From Rallus limicola (taxonomy: Eukaryota > Chordata > Aves > Gruiformes > Rallidae): a stretch of DNA of 64,000 nucleotides. The DNA is taken from positions 101,774,211 through 101,838,210 of the forward strand of contig JAKCOZ010000001.1 in the NCBI GenBank assembly GCA_022605955.1, given 5' to 3'. Positions 18,752 through 33,195 of this stretch are shown here, in pieces. A program made the translations under genes and the position numbers. The notes beneath the pieces are model-generated. The model had not been told where the DNA came from and searched no databases. It saw nothing but the letters and a program-made list of their open reading frames with translations. Position 1 is the stretch's first letter; each line of letters opens with the position of its first letter.

Positions 18752-19625
18752 GCCCATCTTTGACAAGGGCAAGTTTGCCAGTGACATCAAGCTGTGTGGT
18801 ATGGTCAGTGCATGGGAACGAAAGGGGACCAGAGATACCCTGACACGTTTCAGAGGTGGTCCATGAGAACTACATGAAGTTCAACAAGCCTCAGAGCGAC
18901 GTCCAGCACATGCATTTGTGCAATCTCAAGCACAACTACAAGTTGGGCTTGGAACAAATGAAGAACAGCCCTGCGGAGAAGGACTTGGCAGTGCTGGTGG
19001 ATGAGAAGCTCAACATGAACCAGCAATGTGCACTTGCAGCCCAAAAAGCCAACTGTGTCCTGGGCTGTATCAAAAGAGTTGTGGCTGGTGGGTTGAGAGG
19101 TGATTCAGTCCCTCTGTTCTACCCAGGTGAGACCCCACCTGGAGTTCTGCATCCAGCTCTGGGGCCCCAGCATAAGATAGACATGGAACTGCTGGAATGA
19201 GCCTAGAAGGAGCCACAAAGACGATCAGGGTGCTGGAGCACCTCTCCCATGAAGACAGTCTGAGACAGTTGGGCATTCTCAATCTGGAGAAAGCAAAAGG
19301 AGCCCACAAGTAAAAATGGAAAGGGGCTGTTTACAAGGGCATGGAGTGCAGTGACAAGGGATAACATTTGTAAACTGAAAAAAGGGCAGATTTAGATCAG
19401 ATGTAAGGAATAAATTCTTTTCTGTGAGGGTAGTGAGGTGCTGGCACAGGCTGCCCAGAGACACTGTGTCTGCCCCCTCCCTGGCAGTGTTCAAGGCCAA
19501 GCTGGATGGGGATTTGGGCAGCCTGGTCTAGGGGAGGGTGTCCCTGCCCATGGCAGGGGCTGGAACTAGATGGTCTTTGAGATCCCTTCCAACCCAAACT
19601 GTTCCGTGATTCAACTGTGCCACTG
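18752..19625 (+). mobile_element. CR1 LINE, 3' part
   Basis: This plus-strand CR1 fragment starts in the RT region (AAGTTTGCCAGTGACATCAA, about 18769-18788). It runs through the shared VDEKLNMNQQCALAAQKAN segment to the 3' end at about 19612. The segment 18990-19175 is almost identical to 9677-9862 in the longer copy, whereas much of the rest is clearly diverged. The frame is broken and it is not functional. Confidence 0.9.
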
Positions 19626-22379
19626 GCGCTAAAAGTCATCTCAAGATGCCTCTGGGATGTTTGAACTAGTGGCAGGCAGTGATCCAAAAAACCTCACTGA
19701 ACATAGCACCAGCCCTGTTCAGGCTGGTTGGGGACTGCAGATGAACTTCTGAAATGCAAGACTATTCTAGGAGACAAGATATCATTAAGCTTTTATCATA
19801 AGTACTGTACATGCGATGAGTCACAGAATACTGTAAACAGCCAGTGGAGGAGTAAATTTAAGACATGAGCATGTGACAAAATGTCTGAGGAGAGAAATGT
19901 ACAAATATACTGTTCCCTTGAGTACAGTTCAATATCTGGTTCTATCAGACTATTCAGCAGTAGGTTAAGTGAAGGAGCTGCACAGGAGTTAAACTAGAAA
20001 GAGGAAAAGGGGAGTCGTATGAAAACAGGAAGCGAGAACCATGGCATCCTGCAATCAGTTAGCATAATGTCTCCCTGTTGTACGTCAAAGAACATCAAAG
20101 ATTACACGTGCATCGCTGAATAGCTGCCCTGCTTGCATGGGAATGTAGTGTTGCTGTTATCTGGAGCTGCATTAGTAATTCTCTGGAAAAGCCTATAATT
20201 ATGTGCTCGGGTAACTCTCTTTGGGGTACGCCTAGGAAAGTTTATAACCTTGTTGCTTTGGGTGCCCTGCAAGAAGTAAAGGCAGAAAAACTCCCATGGT
20301 CTGCAGTCTGAGGACACTAAAAGAGCAGAAGGGAATAAAACAGTCTGAACCAGAGGCTCATCGGGTCAGTGTAAGGAAGAGCAGAGACTGCCCTAGTAGG
20401 AGTCATTCAGGAGCTGTGAACTACGAGCCGACACAAGCACCAACAGCAGCTGGGGCCTGCCTGCGACAGTGTCTTCATGGGAGAGAAAAGAAACACACGT
20501 CCTCAGAATCCCACAGTGAGCAAAGAGAAACCTCAGAAAGAGGATATACAGACTATATCTGCATTGGCCCTGATGTTGTGATAAGAAGATCTGATTTCAA
20601 TTTAATTTTTTGATGATAAACTTCTTTACTCCTCAGATTATTACATTTTATATATGAACTAGAAAGCATCTGACATTTTTAATACTTAATTATCTGTTGC
20701 AAAATAAAACGTGCATCAAATCAAATGCTGTTTTAAAACCATGTGCTTTATTAAATAAAAACATTTTGTAAAAAAACCAAATCTATTTCAGATTATGACA
20801 TGCATGAAGATTAACAAATGACTTATCATTTTCCTAAAAAGAACTTATAATTGCCTCTCTTTTTAACAGAAAATGGGCATTTCTGCTGTTTTATAAGCCC
20901 CCAATTTTCAGCTTTGCAATAACTGGACTGAGTTAAAAAAATCTTTTCGGTGTAGCTGGAGAACATTGCTGACACCTTGCACTTGTTAGCTGCCTTTTTT
21001 TTTTTTTAAAAGAGAAAAACATTGACAGCAAAAGCTTACTGAGTTAATATATTCAGCGTTTAACGTAACAAATGAGCACTTCAAATTATTTTTTTTAAGT
21101 AGGCACTGAGAGCATATGTGATTTTAAAGAAAATGTGAAAAGCAATTTAAAAATAAATTGTGGGAAAAGGGATGGTTGATAAGAAACACGGGCACATCAC
21201 AGGTCATGTGAGGAAACAGATACAGTGGTTGGCTTTTCTACTTCTCCATAACATCTTATGTTTTTTTAAACATTTGGAAAATTGACTGGGCGAGGCCAGT
21301 TCAGCACTGTACAAAACATTTCTCATAGAGGGGAAAACTAATTTTAAAAAACTTAAGCTAACTCTCTTCTTCAAAGCTCTGCGGGGGTTCTGTGTACTTC
21401 AAGGCACACACACACTTTAAGACAGGATTTTGTAAGCAGGTTCAGCAAATTAAAGATCAAAGATCTTTCTTTCCTGATGTACCTATCAAGCTGCTGTTTC
21501 CCAGGTCTGACTCAGCTGGCTGCACTGGCCAGTTGGTTATTTAACTTTCTCTCTTTTTGTGGAAGAGTGACATGGCAGCGAGAGGAGGGAGCTGACCTGC
21601 CTCACCCCGCAGCTGTATGCTCATTAGCGCTGACAGAAGGGATGGCTGGGAACGTGCTAACCAGGGCAGAGCAGGCAGCAGCACCAGCGCTGATCTTGAT
21701 CTTCACTTAAACTCCTGAACCACGGCCTTCCTTTATGAGGTTGCCCCCAATGCACGTGGTAAGACGTGGAGCACATTTACCCAGGAGACGTCCCATGCTA
21801 CAGTTCAGTGCTTTCCCCAGTTAGTTCCACTGGCCTCAAGCGCCAGCACTGCACGGTCTCTCCGCATGACGACGTTCTGTGGGGGCCCATGTGTTCAATT
21901 ACCTCTTTCCTGCAAGCCACCAGCTTTGTAGCAAACAGAAATTACACAGTTCACCCAAATGCTGCCCTTAATTAGTCAGCTTAACCTTGACACTGCATAT
22001 GGGATGCTGTAGACAAACCTGCAACCATGGTGAGAATCCAAGGACTGCTCCAGGGAAACATGCCTCGCGCACTGACTGTCCTTAAGGAATCCTTTCAAGA
22101 TGCCTGCACTACAGCGTTTGTTGAACAGGGCTGTTCAGTCAGGGAGCGATGAGGTGACACTGCATCACCCACCAACCCTCTCTGCGCTCGGCTGGGGCAG
22201 GATCCCCCGCTCTGCCCAGCAGACTGTGTGCACAGCGCTCTTCATCCTCCTGATTCCCAGCCCACCCTTCCCAAAGGGAGCACAGCACACAAGTACCTCA
22301 CAAGCCATTCGCTCACCATGCTCACCTCCATCTCGTCTCCACCCAGGGCTTCGGGACAGCTCCAAGCTGGGCAATGCCT

Positions 22380-22470
22380 GGAGTCTAAATGATCCTGCTC
22401 TGGCAGGGGGGGTGGACTAGATGATCTTTCGAGGTCCCTTCCAACTCCTGACATTCTGTGAATCTGTGAA
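22380..22470 (+). mobile_element. CR1 LINE 3' end fragment
   Basis: A short plus-strand fragment reads through the CR1 3' signature GGACTAGATGATCTTTCGAG, then a CCCTTCCAACTCC stretch, and ends in ATTCTGTGAATCTGTG, the imperfect terminal octamer repeat of CR1. Confidence 0.85.
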
Positions 22471-23527
22471 TGCACACACCCACTCCCAGCACTGCTCATG
22501 CTGCTGCCAGCCTGGCCACAGGTTGTGTTAATGAAGATCTTCCAGACGAAGTAAAACCATCAGAGCGGTAATACTTCAAAATAACACTGACCTGGGACTA
22601 TTTCTCTATTTAAGAAAGAGACAGCTTGTGCTATGATGCTTCCCAAGCAGAAGCCAGACAAGGAGCACAGATGTTCCTACCAATTAAGGGCCACATTCAT
22701 GGCACCTTGGTTTGCACCAGTTGTGCCTCTGCTTCAGGTAAGATGCCCTGCTCTACACCACCAGGAGAAAGGGACTTACTCAAAAAGCTTAATCGCAGGC
22801 CTACTCAAACATGGCAGCACACAGCTAAAGGTTAATGTGTCAGTAATACACAGAAACACCAAAAACACAACTGTGGAAGAAAGTTACAATGAATAATTAT
22901 GGTAAAATAGCTGTGCTGATATATTCAGTGTGCCTGAGTGATGCTACATTCATCTTTGTAGCTGTTCCACCCTAACAAAATATGCATCACAGGCTTTCCT
23001 TTAAAACACTTAGATTTTTTCTTTGTTGTTATTAGAGCTGAACTGTGACCGTTTTTTATTGGTGTTGCTATTATAAACCCCATTTCTGAGACAGTAAATA
23101 GCTCATCCCTTAGTGCTCAATAGGCTTAAACACAGTGCAGAGTTTCAGGCTACACACATCTTTTTGGTTAAAGGACAAAAAGGGTTGATGCTGTTGGAGG
23201 TTGGTTCGGTTCAAAAGCACTAATTTTTCCTTTTTTTCTCTGACTTAGATGCATTTCATGTTACCTGGAGGCTCATGACCACGAAGTGAACAATGATGAG
23301 CTTACGCTACCCCAGGGCATGGCCATGTGCGCATACACATGAAGAGCAAAGCTCTTCACAAGCAATACGCTCCCTTGGCTGCTGTGAAGGAAGGATGTAA
23401 CACAGTGGTCAAGTTTCTTTACTTGGAATTAAGTATAATCCTGCAAACCAAATCTTTTTCTACAAGGAGGAGAGAAATCAGACTTTTTTTTTAAATTTCT
23501 TTTTTTCCGGCACAAGTAACTGTATCA

Positions 23528-23866
<339 letters not shown>

Positions 23867-25012
23867 TCAAGGGGGGGGGAGGGGAAGAAAAGCAAAATTT
23901 CTACTTTAGTACAGCAAAAATTTAATCAGACCAAACAAGGAACATCTGTTCTAGCTTCCATCAAAAAAAAGCCACTCATTCAACCTCTGAGAAGGATACA
24001 GAAACATGGCTTAGGTGGACGTATGAGGCACACACCAAATGTATGTAAATATACAAGGATTCCTCCCCTTCCCCCATCTTCTAATACAGGAGAAACTCTT
24101 CAGTGTGAACAAAGCAATGTTATTCAAATTGGTGAGGAACTGCTGCCAAAGGAAAAAGTCCACAGGGGAAAAAAAAATCCTGAAAATGATTAACATACAT
24201 AAACCAGCAGACAGCTCTTTGCAAAGCAGCGTGCTTTGTGTATGAATTTCTTTTTTAAAGGTAAAATATAACACACACAAAAGACAATGCAAATATGGCA
24301 CCTACGGGCCCCACAGTTCCCCACTGAAACACCTCCAAAATCCTTCCCTTAGAGATAGCTTGGCCTCACAGACAGTTACTTTGTTTGCCACAACTCTGAT
24401 TAAGAAAACTCCTCACTGATCCAGAAAACAGCCAGCAAGCAGGCACTAAGTGCCAGCCAGTCATCCTGTCAGATGGGCGACACAGGTAGCACAAAGATTT
24501 GCATGTGGGGCAGTGCAGGCAGAGCAACAGCTCCTTCCCTATGCAGCTGCATCCATCAACTCTAGTGTTTAGCTACAGCCATGTTCCTGTCTGAGGGATA
24601 TAGCAGCAACTAGAGAAGCTCTCCAACCATGATAAGCTATTTCAAGTATGTTGTCCCTGAATATTTTATTATACTAGCTTAATTTCCCTGGTCACTCATA
24701 GTTCAACAACTGCAAAGTTAGTTTCTAAATTCCACATAGTTGCACAGGGTTTGTTTTTGTTTGACTACATATACTGTAGTTAATTTCACTTACAGAGTTA
24801 ACACATTGTAGTACGTAGACTAATACAGGTAGGGAAAAATCCAAACCCCTCCCACATCCCAAAAGTTTCTCAACATCCTCAATAAAAGCAAACAGCCTGA
24901 AGATCAGAATTCAGCAATAACACCAATTTTTATTTATAAATGCTTTCCCCTAAACAAGCCGAAATATAAGCACACAACTTTTAAATAACTAAATAAAAAA
25001 AGATAACAAATA

Positions 25013-25065
25013 ATCATAGAATGGCATGGGTTGGAAGGGACCATAAGTATGTGTTAGTCCCAATG
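25013..25065 (-). mobile_element. CR1 LINE 3' terminal scrap
   Basis: AATCATAGAATGGCATGGGT followed by TGGAAGGGACC is the reverse complement of a CR1 3' end. Similarity fades after about 50 bp. Confidence 0.8.
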
Positions 25066-26250
25066 AAATACATCCTCAAATTCTAAGAAAAACTTCAGAA
25101 AAATACAAATGTTTCTTCCAAATTCAATAGGTGCTAAAAATGAAGTGAAAGCCTTTGGATTTGGCTGCATTTAAGGTATCTCTACATGTTCCCTGCAACA
25201 GGCATGAATGGATTTGGCTGCTGTTAGTATGAACTCCACAATGGATTTTTTAAGTTACTTACTGGATCAAAGGAAAGGCCTGGGCTGTCTCCAAACAAAG
25301 AAAAAATAATCTACAAGTCACCAAAAAAAATCCAACTGAGAGGTCATAGGCAGTACAAATTATCACTCCTCCCACTATTTATAGATTTGTTTCATAAATA
25401 TTTAATTACAAGTTTGTAAAAAAGTAAACTTGTTACTGAAGTACTGCAACAATCAAACAGGAATAAATAAGCTTCCCAATAAACCACAAAAATTACACAA
25501 ATAGAACACAACTCACTATTTTCAGTGGTTAATCCTACAACTTCATATGATTTAATCTTTAATACTGTAACAAATTTATAAAAATTTCTTTCTTTATAAA
25601 GCCTTTATGATAACAAACCACCTTCAGTGGCAGCGTAGTTTATGCTGGGGTGCAGTGCTGCCTGCTAGAAAGGCTACGGGCAACATAAGCTAAAACCTAT
25701 CACCCCAAAAGCTAAGACTGAATGCAAACCTTCCTGTAACGCTCAGAAGTATTTATTTCTAAGTATCTTCACCTCTTCATCTCTCAAGCACTAAATCAGT
25801 TTAATCTTTGTCTTTCCTGAAGCTGCAGTTAAGCACAGTACATTTTAGTTTCAAATAGAAAATGAAAATTCTGTTTCAAAGCAGGAAGAAATTTAAAAGT
25901 GTCAGATGGAGCCAAGGCCACCCCTTCCACGCTCCTCTTCAGTGATGGGGTTCACCCAATACCCCCAGGAAAGAGCAGTGAAACCCTCACAATGTGCAAC
26001 TAGCCCTCCTGGGGTTTCCTTCCATGACTCTGATTTATTTTTTTCCTCCCCCGAAAAACCACCTTGCATGAGATTTAACATTCACAACATGGTGTGTGGC
26101 CTATGTTCCACCTTTTTTAACCAGGCTTTGTGTGACTAGGGCTCCTCTCCGCCTCTGCCCTCCACTGGTATCTCTGCAGGACACAGCAGGGTTTAGCACG
26201 GGAAGACCGAACAGGGGAAACTCTAGCACACTCCTCGTCCTTCTTCAGCT

Positions 26251-26284
26251 TTTTTATTTATTTATTTATTTATTTATTAATTAA
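26251..26284. repeat. (TTTA)n simple repeat
   Basis: The unit TTTA is repeated about six times and flanked by T and A/T-rich sequence. Confidence 0.95.
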
Positions 26285-28769
26285 ACTGACTTTAAGTCTG
26301 TACAACTGTGAGTGGAAAGAAGTGCTAATCTAAGTAACTGCCCAATAGATTATGCAAATGTAACCTTTAATTTATTGAACAGGCAGAAAGGTCACCAACA
26401 TTTGCACTGAGATCAGTTAAGTCACCTGTACATTCAAGGTCTGATCTGCAAAAGCTGATGTGGTCTCACTGGCACAGCCCTTACGGCCCAGGCCTCTAGG
26501 CAATACCCTTAGGTCCCACTAGAATGCTTGCTGCTTGAACAGGGGTGCTGAGACCCAGGAAACCTGATTTTAGGTATTCTGGTGCAGAGGATTTTGAAGC
26601 ACCTGGCTCCCTTCAAATGCTCTGCAAAACCAAATCAAGCGAAGACCAGGCATTAAACACTATGGGCCTGCGTGCTGAGACAGACAAGCTGTGCCCAGGA
26701 GCCTGGGAAAGGATGCAGGCAGTATGCAGGTATCTTGCTCTCTCCAGCTAACACTAAAGAAGGGAATGCTAACAAAGAGCAATACTGAGGAAGAGGAGAA
26801 AGCTACTTACCTTTTACCTTGTGCAAAAGGCTGGTGTAACACCACACAGGGCACTCCACCACACAATCCCAAAAAAACAGGACTTGGAAATGGGCACATG
26901 TGCTCATGGGGGCTTGGGGAGCCTGTCTCATGCTAAGAAGCTCCATCGGTTAGACCCATCCATCAAGGAGTGGACTACTACCTTGATGTAGAAAACCTCT
27001 AGTGAGAAAAGATTTCTGACAGCAGCTTTATCAGAAAGAAGTAACTGAGCTCTGAGGGTCTGAAACCAAAGCAGACCAGAAGTAAGCCACCCACTTTCAG
27101 TGGAAAGTGCAATTAAGTATTTGAATAACTTATCCAGAGGTACACTGACTTGCCCAAAAGCACCCTTGAAAACATCCTGCTTCAGCAGCGTCTTCTAAAA
27201 CTCAGCCAGCAAACACGATTGAAAGCCAGGGGTAAAAAGGGTGGTTTTTCTCCCTCCCTGATTGCTGCTGGCTCTGGCCCAAGCAGGCCCTGCTTGCACA
27301 AAGCCACCCATAAGGACTAAGCCTGCCCGCTGCTCCTGAAACTGCTGCAGGGCCCAACCAACCTTACCAACACCATCCACATCCTGCTCTGCAAATAGAG
27401 ACACTGTTTCACCTCTTAAAGAACAAAGGCAATTTGCATTAAAAATAAATTCAGTACATATGTTGAGGAAAATATTAAAAGGTGAGATGAAATGGCTATG
27501 CATCTTTCTTTTTTTTCCCTCTAAGTGTGATTCAGAAGTGGTCTGTTAGTGAGTGGTTAGCTATTCACGTCATTTCACATCAGAAATGCTTCTCTGAAAA
27601 AAAATAATGAGTCTGCTTAGAAATAAGTAACTGTACAAGGTTTTGGTCCCTGTATTTATAGAAGCTGCAAAGGATAATGCAACTACCCCAACCAGTATTA
27701 AACAAATCACAATTACCAACAGTATGTTAAACCCCCTCCATCTACCCTTCCCCAAAGAAAAAAAAAAGATAGGAATTATAAAAATACTGAACCCTCCCCC
27801 TTCTCTGGCATGCAGCAGGAACATTTTAAAATTTCTTCATGGGTGTTGGCACAAGCCCTATCCTTCGCACTCCAGTACATCTGGGGATTTAAGTTTCTAG
27901 AGATGCACCGTATGCTGCCTTGCAGTAAATTAGGAACCTTTGGTCACACGTTAGTTACATGTAAGGACTCCTTAAAAACCTGCAGCCTGATCTCCTGCTC
28001 TGAACACATCTGCTCTTAGGAGGTGTTTTCCTTTGCTATGCATCGCTTGTTTTATAAGGTGACTCACTCTACTATTGCATGAAGGCTGACCAAAAAGTGT
28101 GTGTTGACAGGGGTGGAAGAAATGCAGTATCAGATGACATTTTCTTCACATCTGCACTCATTTTACCAGTCAATTCCTAAACATGTTTTTTTAATTATTA
28201 ATTTTACTATACTTTAAAATCCTAACCCTCCTGGAGACAGGTTCAATAATTCAGCCTAAGTATGCTCTACACATTTTGCTGTTTAACAATTCTTACCTAT
28301 AAGACCAAGGCGAAAAAAAAAATAAAATAAAAATGCAGTAAAATATTCCCAGATCCTGTTTTACTATTTTGCATAAAAATAAAATAATCCATATCAGCCT
28401 CTGCAGCGAAAGAAGCACCGCTCACCAACCGCCTATGAAGTGAAAGGATTAGTAGGTGACCCTTTTCTGAATGACACTGGCTGTTGCACGTAAGGCGGGA
28501 AACCGTCTGAAGTGAGAGCGTTACCCAGCTGCAACGCAGGGGTATTCAGCGGATGCATTCGCTGCCTCTCAATTCCACATACACAACTGTCTCACTAATG
28601 AAAGATTAAGTTCAAAGCTTTCAGATGTTGCCTAAGATCACAATTAATTATAGCACTTCTGACAATGACAAGTGTGTATGGAATATCTTTAGCAAGAAGG
28701 GTTTCTATTACTGCTACTGCTACCTTGTGAAGTGAGCTCTTTATTACAGGGTGGTACCCCCACCCTTTT

Positions 28770-29135
28770 CATAGAATCATAGAATTGTAGGAGTTGAAAG
28801 GGACCTTGAGAGATCATCAGGTCCAACCCCCTGCCAAAGCAGCTCCCTAGCTCATATCACTCAGATAGGTGTCCAGACGGGTCTTGAATATCTCCAGAGA
28901 AGGAGACTCCACCACCTCCCTGTGCAGCCTGTCCCAGGGCTCTGTCACCCTCACTGTGTGAAAGTTCTTCCACATGTTGGTGCCAAACTTCCTGTGCTCC
29001 AACTTGAGGCCATTGCTCTTTGTCCTGTCTCCACAGACCACTGAGAAGGGGCTGGCTGATTCCCCCTGCATCCCCTGCTTAAGATAATTATAGACTTTAA
29101 TTAGGTCCCCCCTTAGTGTTCCCTTTTGTGAATAA
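28770..29135 (-). mobile_element. CR1 LINE 3' fragment
   Basis: The plus strand starts with CATAGAATCATAGAATTGTA and continues GGGACCTTGAGAGATCATC, the reverse complement of a CR1 3' end. On the minus strand the frame contains [20 protein letters not shown] and [12 protein letters not shown], the C terminus of CR1 ORF2. It is of a different subtype from the copies at 9.5 and 19 kb but like that at 33 kb. Confidence 0.9.
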
Positions 29136-32100
29136 GCTACTCTGTTTATGCGACCCTGCCATGAGCAATGAACAGAACCTGAACAACAGGAATGGAAAAA
29201 AATGGTTACTTTTATTATTACAAAACAAATTACTGACTGAATGATAGAAGACAAGTGAAGGCTGGGAGATGTTTACCTAGGATTATAGCAAATTGCCATT
29301 ACTTTAAGCATAGGGGGAAAGGATGTAGTAGAATGGGTTTTTACATAAGAAGTTGTAAAGTTTAATAGAATTTATTTGGAGAAAAGCATATGCTGGACTG
29401 GAATGCTTTCTAGCAGGGATCAATACTAGAGCACAGATCAGTAAGTGTATTTACGTAATATATAAATTATGGTTTACTGCATTATAGAGACAAGTATTCT
29501 GATTCTTAGCACTGTAAGCTGGAGGACCAGCACAGTGCCATTGTTTTTCACTTTTAATTACTTTCTCTTCATACACACTTTCACCAAGACCGTTTTCTGA
29601 ATCCTGTCTAAAACTAAAAGGGAGGGCAGAATTCCTCCTACAGTCAACAGGACAAAGGAGACTGTGAGAATGAAAACCAGACATATCCCCAGGTTTATTA
29701 TTTTACCTGTAAGCAACAGATGGCTACTGCTGGTTTCTTTAGGGTTCTGGGAGGCAAGCAGACAGCACTGCTGTGCTCCAAGGGCAGGCATTACCCCTGG
29801 ACTGGCAGGAGTTCTGGTGGCCAGATTTTTTTGCCTGATGGCTCGTCAGGACATCTCCCTGCCTAGAAGGTAACTGTGCTCACCATGATCAGAGCCTGGC
29901 ACCTCTGTTCTTCAGGCCACTCAAAAACTGCTACCTGTTTTTTAATTTTCAGCAAAGATGCTCAATAATGCAAACTCCCATGAAGTTATTAATTGACATT
30001 AAGACTCATCCATTTATGTTTATGACTCAGCCTGATAACATACCAATTCAGCTGGGTTTTATTTATCTTGCCCATTTGCTTTATCTTCATGTTTTGACAG
30101 ATTTATTTAAGATGCCCAAAAAGTCTTTGCAAGTAAATCATCCTTCATAAAAATGGAGGAATTCTGACTACAATGGTAGGGACCCTGAAAGCATGAAACC
30201 TGGACAAACAGCCTGAATAAAACCAAATATATTCTTCTGTCAGAAAAAAAAAGAAAATATATATAGAAAATATATATGCATGTTGGTATTGAATTAAAAA
30301 CATCTCCTGCTGTGAAAGTAGTGTTGGTATGCTCAGGGAAGCAGTAAAAGGAATCACCAGTTCTGAGGCCTGACTTCTCCCCCTTCAATTTCAAGCTGCC
30401 TCTTAGCTTCTAAAATTCTGTTAAATTAGATGAATGTGAATGATCCTAATCTGGAGTGGAAAGCGCATTGTTTAAAATTCTCTGTTAGTTTAATTGAAAG
30501 AGATTTGAGGCACAGGTGACAGGAAGAGAGTTAACACATGAAAGAGAACCCAGTGTTCCAGAGAGATGCTCTTTCATTTCTTACCAGTTGGGTTCTCTCA
30601 TTGTTTTTATTAACCATCAAGGCTAAACTACTTTGTCATAAAGGACTACGCATAATTTCTGTAATATTTCAGAACTTCCATTAGTATTCAAAAGAATAAT
30701 TATAGGTCAGTGTAGCAACCTTGGCCTGAAAATATGATTAAGTGTACTGAGATGGAGAAATCAGGTGCCTAAGAGTTACATTCCATTTTGAACTTTACTT
30801 TGGAAAGACTGATCCTATCTTCCTTTGATATGTCACAAATAGTTGGCATGGCATCAAAACAACAGGCAGCTTGAAAGACAATTTAGTGAAATCCTCATGT
30901 CAACTTCTTGGAGAGAAAAAACCCACCAACAAACGATACTCATATTGTTCCTCACCTATTTCCTTGGCTAAAGTTGATACTTGCCACCTGAACTAGGTTT
31001 AAGTTTAGTTACCATGCACAGCTAGAACTTGGCAGCTGTGACTCCAAGTCCCTTACACCAGCCCTGATAAACTTGATTTTGCCTTGCTTATATCCATTCC
31101 ACTCTCATCTCAGCCATTAATAGCTCATATCACTCCTCCACCCACTCCCTCCAAGTTCTTCAGGTCATTCTGTGCTTGGGAGAAGGTCCCCAAAGTAAAC
31201 TTTCCTCAAGCACCTTTACAATACTTTGCTTCAAGGTCTCTTGATTTGTTACCATGAATTTAAATAGAAGGGGAAAAAACCCTATTCAATTCCTCACCTA
31301 TTAGATCAAATGAGGCTGCTGTGAACAAATGCAAGACAAAAATATCTCCTGAAATGCCTCCAGCCAAGGTTGTAAACAAGAGCCAAACTCCACAGAGTAA
31401 AAAAACCCCAAAACTGTGGTTAGACCGAAAAAACCCCTGTTATAATAAAACCACTGTGTGCAACAAATACATCTCAGTAATGAAATTCCTAGTGCTTGAA
31501 GGTATCCATAGTCCAGCTCTTGTACACGAAAACATTTGCATCGTATCCCTTTAGAATCCTGAACTTTACCCAACTGCTTTTTAAAAAGGCCCCGACCAAA
31601 GCTGGCTCCATGTGTGGTTCAAGGGTGAAATGTATGTGTGCATTTACACAGATCATGAAACTGAGGAAAAAGAAATTAAGTCACTTGCACCCACTAAAGG
31701 TGGTAGTCAAAATTAACAGATTAAATAGATTATATTAGATTTCATGCCATGACAGCTCCTAGACACTGAATGATAACTGTCAAGCACTCACAGTGAATGA
31801 AAAACTGCAAAAATAGGTTTTCTTAATGAGTTCACCTACATTACTTCAAACTGGTCTCAGCTTCATCGAGACATGCGATTTGGATGAGTTTTCATACCAG
31901 AGAAAATAAAGCCCAGCAGATACAGGCAATTCACGTTGGAGATGGTGGGAGAGGGACACATTTACGTCAAGTCTTGAGAGGTAATGTCCCAGTTACTGCT
32001 AATTTGGGAAGCATAAGAGAATTGAATATAATGAGCCTTTGTGATGAAGCTGCAAGTTGTCCTTAGTGAATTTGTAATAACTTGGAGGTTTTCTATGCAT

Positions 32101-32904
32101 TTGAATGAAAGACTTCATACTTATCTATGTGAAATGCTTCCTTGCTATATCAGTGCTTACAGAGGCAGATTTTTAGGATTTGAAATGTGAGCACTAGACA
32201 TCTGTATTTTAAATTATATTTCCTGTAGTGCCGTGACAGATTAGAGCTGTAGCTGGTTACTGCAATGCACAGTTTCCAACACTAAGTACACTGTCAAAAA
32301 AAAACAAAACAGAAAAACAATCAACCAAAAAATAAGAAAAAGGAAAAAAACACATTCCTGGCCTGGAACAACTTGCAAGCTCTGCTGCTGTTACAGCCAG
32401 AGACCTGCCAGCTGCCCCACAGAGCTGAGGAGCAGCACAAGGGCAGCACCACCTAGACCACAAGAACGTGTTGCAGACATGGTCTGCTCTCTGCCTTTGA
32501 GCCTCCTGCCTGACCTGAAGCTAAAAAGGCCGCTGTGTTTGTACAGATAAAATGAGTGATCACCTGGTACATAAGGCAAATGACTTAAATGTGTTACCTA
32601 ACTAAAAAGTTGGTTTATTTGGTCTGCCAACAGGAATGCACTGCAGTGCTGCGGTGCCTTAGACACCTCTGGAAGTTGGCATGCAAGTTCAGCTGCCAAG
32701 ACGTTTTCCTTCTGGCTAACCAGGAAGATGTCAAGATTCCAAACAAGTAACAAATGGATAAAGGAAATTCCTGACAACAGGAATATCATAAGCCTTTGCT
32801 ATTAAAAGGTACAGGTTCTTGTGCCTCTGGGAGGAAATTAAACTGGACACTGCAAAATGCTAAGGTCATGATTTTTTCCCTCAGTTAAGAGCATTAACTG
32901 TTGG

Positions 32905-33195
32905 GACACAGAGGGAAGTGGCCAGCCCCTTTTCAGTGGTCTGTGGAGACAGGACAAGGGGCAATGGCCTCAAGTTGGAGCATAGGAAGTTCGGCACCAA
33001 CATGCGGAAGAACTTTTTCACAGTGAGGGTGACAGAGCCCTGGGACAGGCTGCCCAGGGGGGTTGTAGAGTCTCCTTCTCTGAAGATATTCATATCTGGG
33101 CAGTATGTTCTAGGAAACCTGCTTTGGCGGGGGGTTGGACCCGATGATCTCTGGAGATCCCTTCCAACCCCTACAGTTCTGTGATTCTGTGAAAC
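32905..33195 (+). mobile_element. CR1 LINE 3' fragment
   Basis: The plus strand encodes [20 protein letters not shown] and [20 protein letters not shown]. It then has the CR1 3' end with TTGGACCCGATGATCTCTGG and terminal TTCTGTGATTCTGTGA. A short deletion lies in the C-terminal coding part near 33095. It belongs to the same subtype as the fragment at 28770, in opposite orientation. Confidence 0.9.

Noticed and set aside
29700..29790. Minus-strand segment with a CCTCCCAG acceptor-like and an ACAG-GTAAAA donor-like border, considered as exon 8.
   Set aside because: The enclosed lengths (about 40 or 64 bp) and translation do not fit the 57-bp phase 1-1 OX-2 exon, so it is treated as a chance pseudo-exon.
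31921..32005. Segment with GTCTTGAG and TGTCCC spacing reminiscent of reversed exon 8.
   Set aside because: Translation on the minus strand does not resemble the OX-2 peptide and splice borders are missing.
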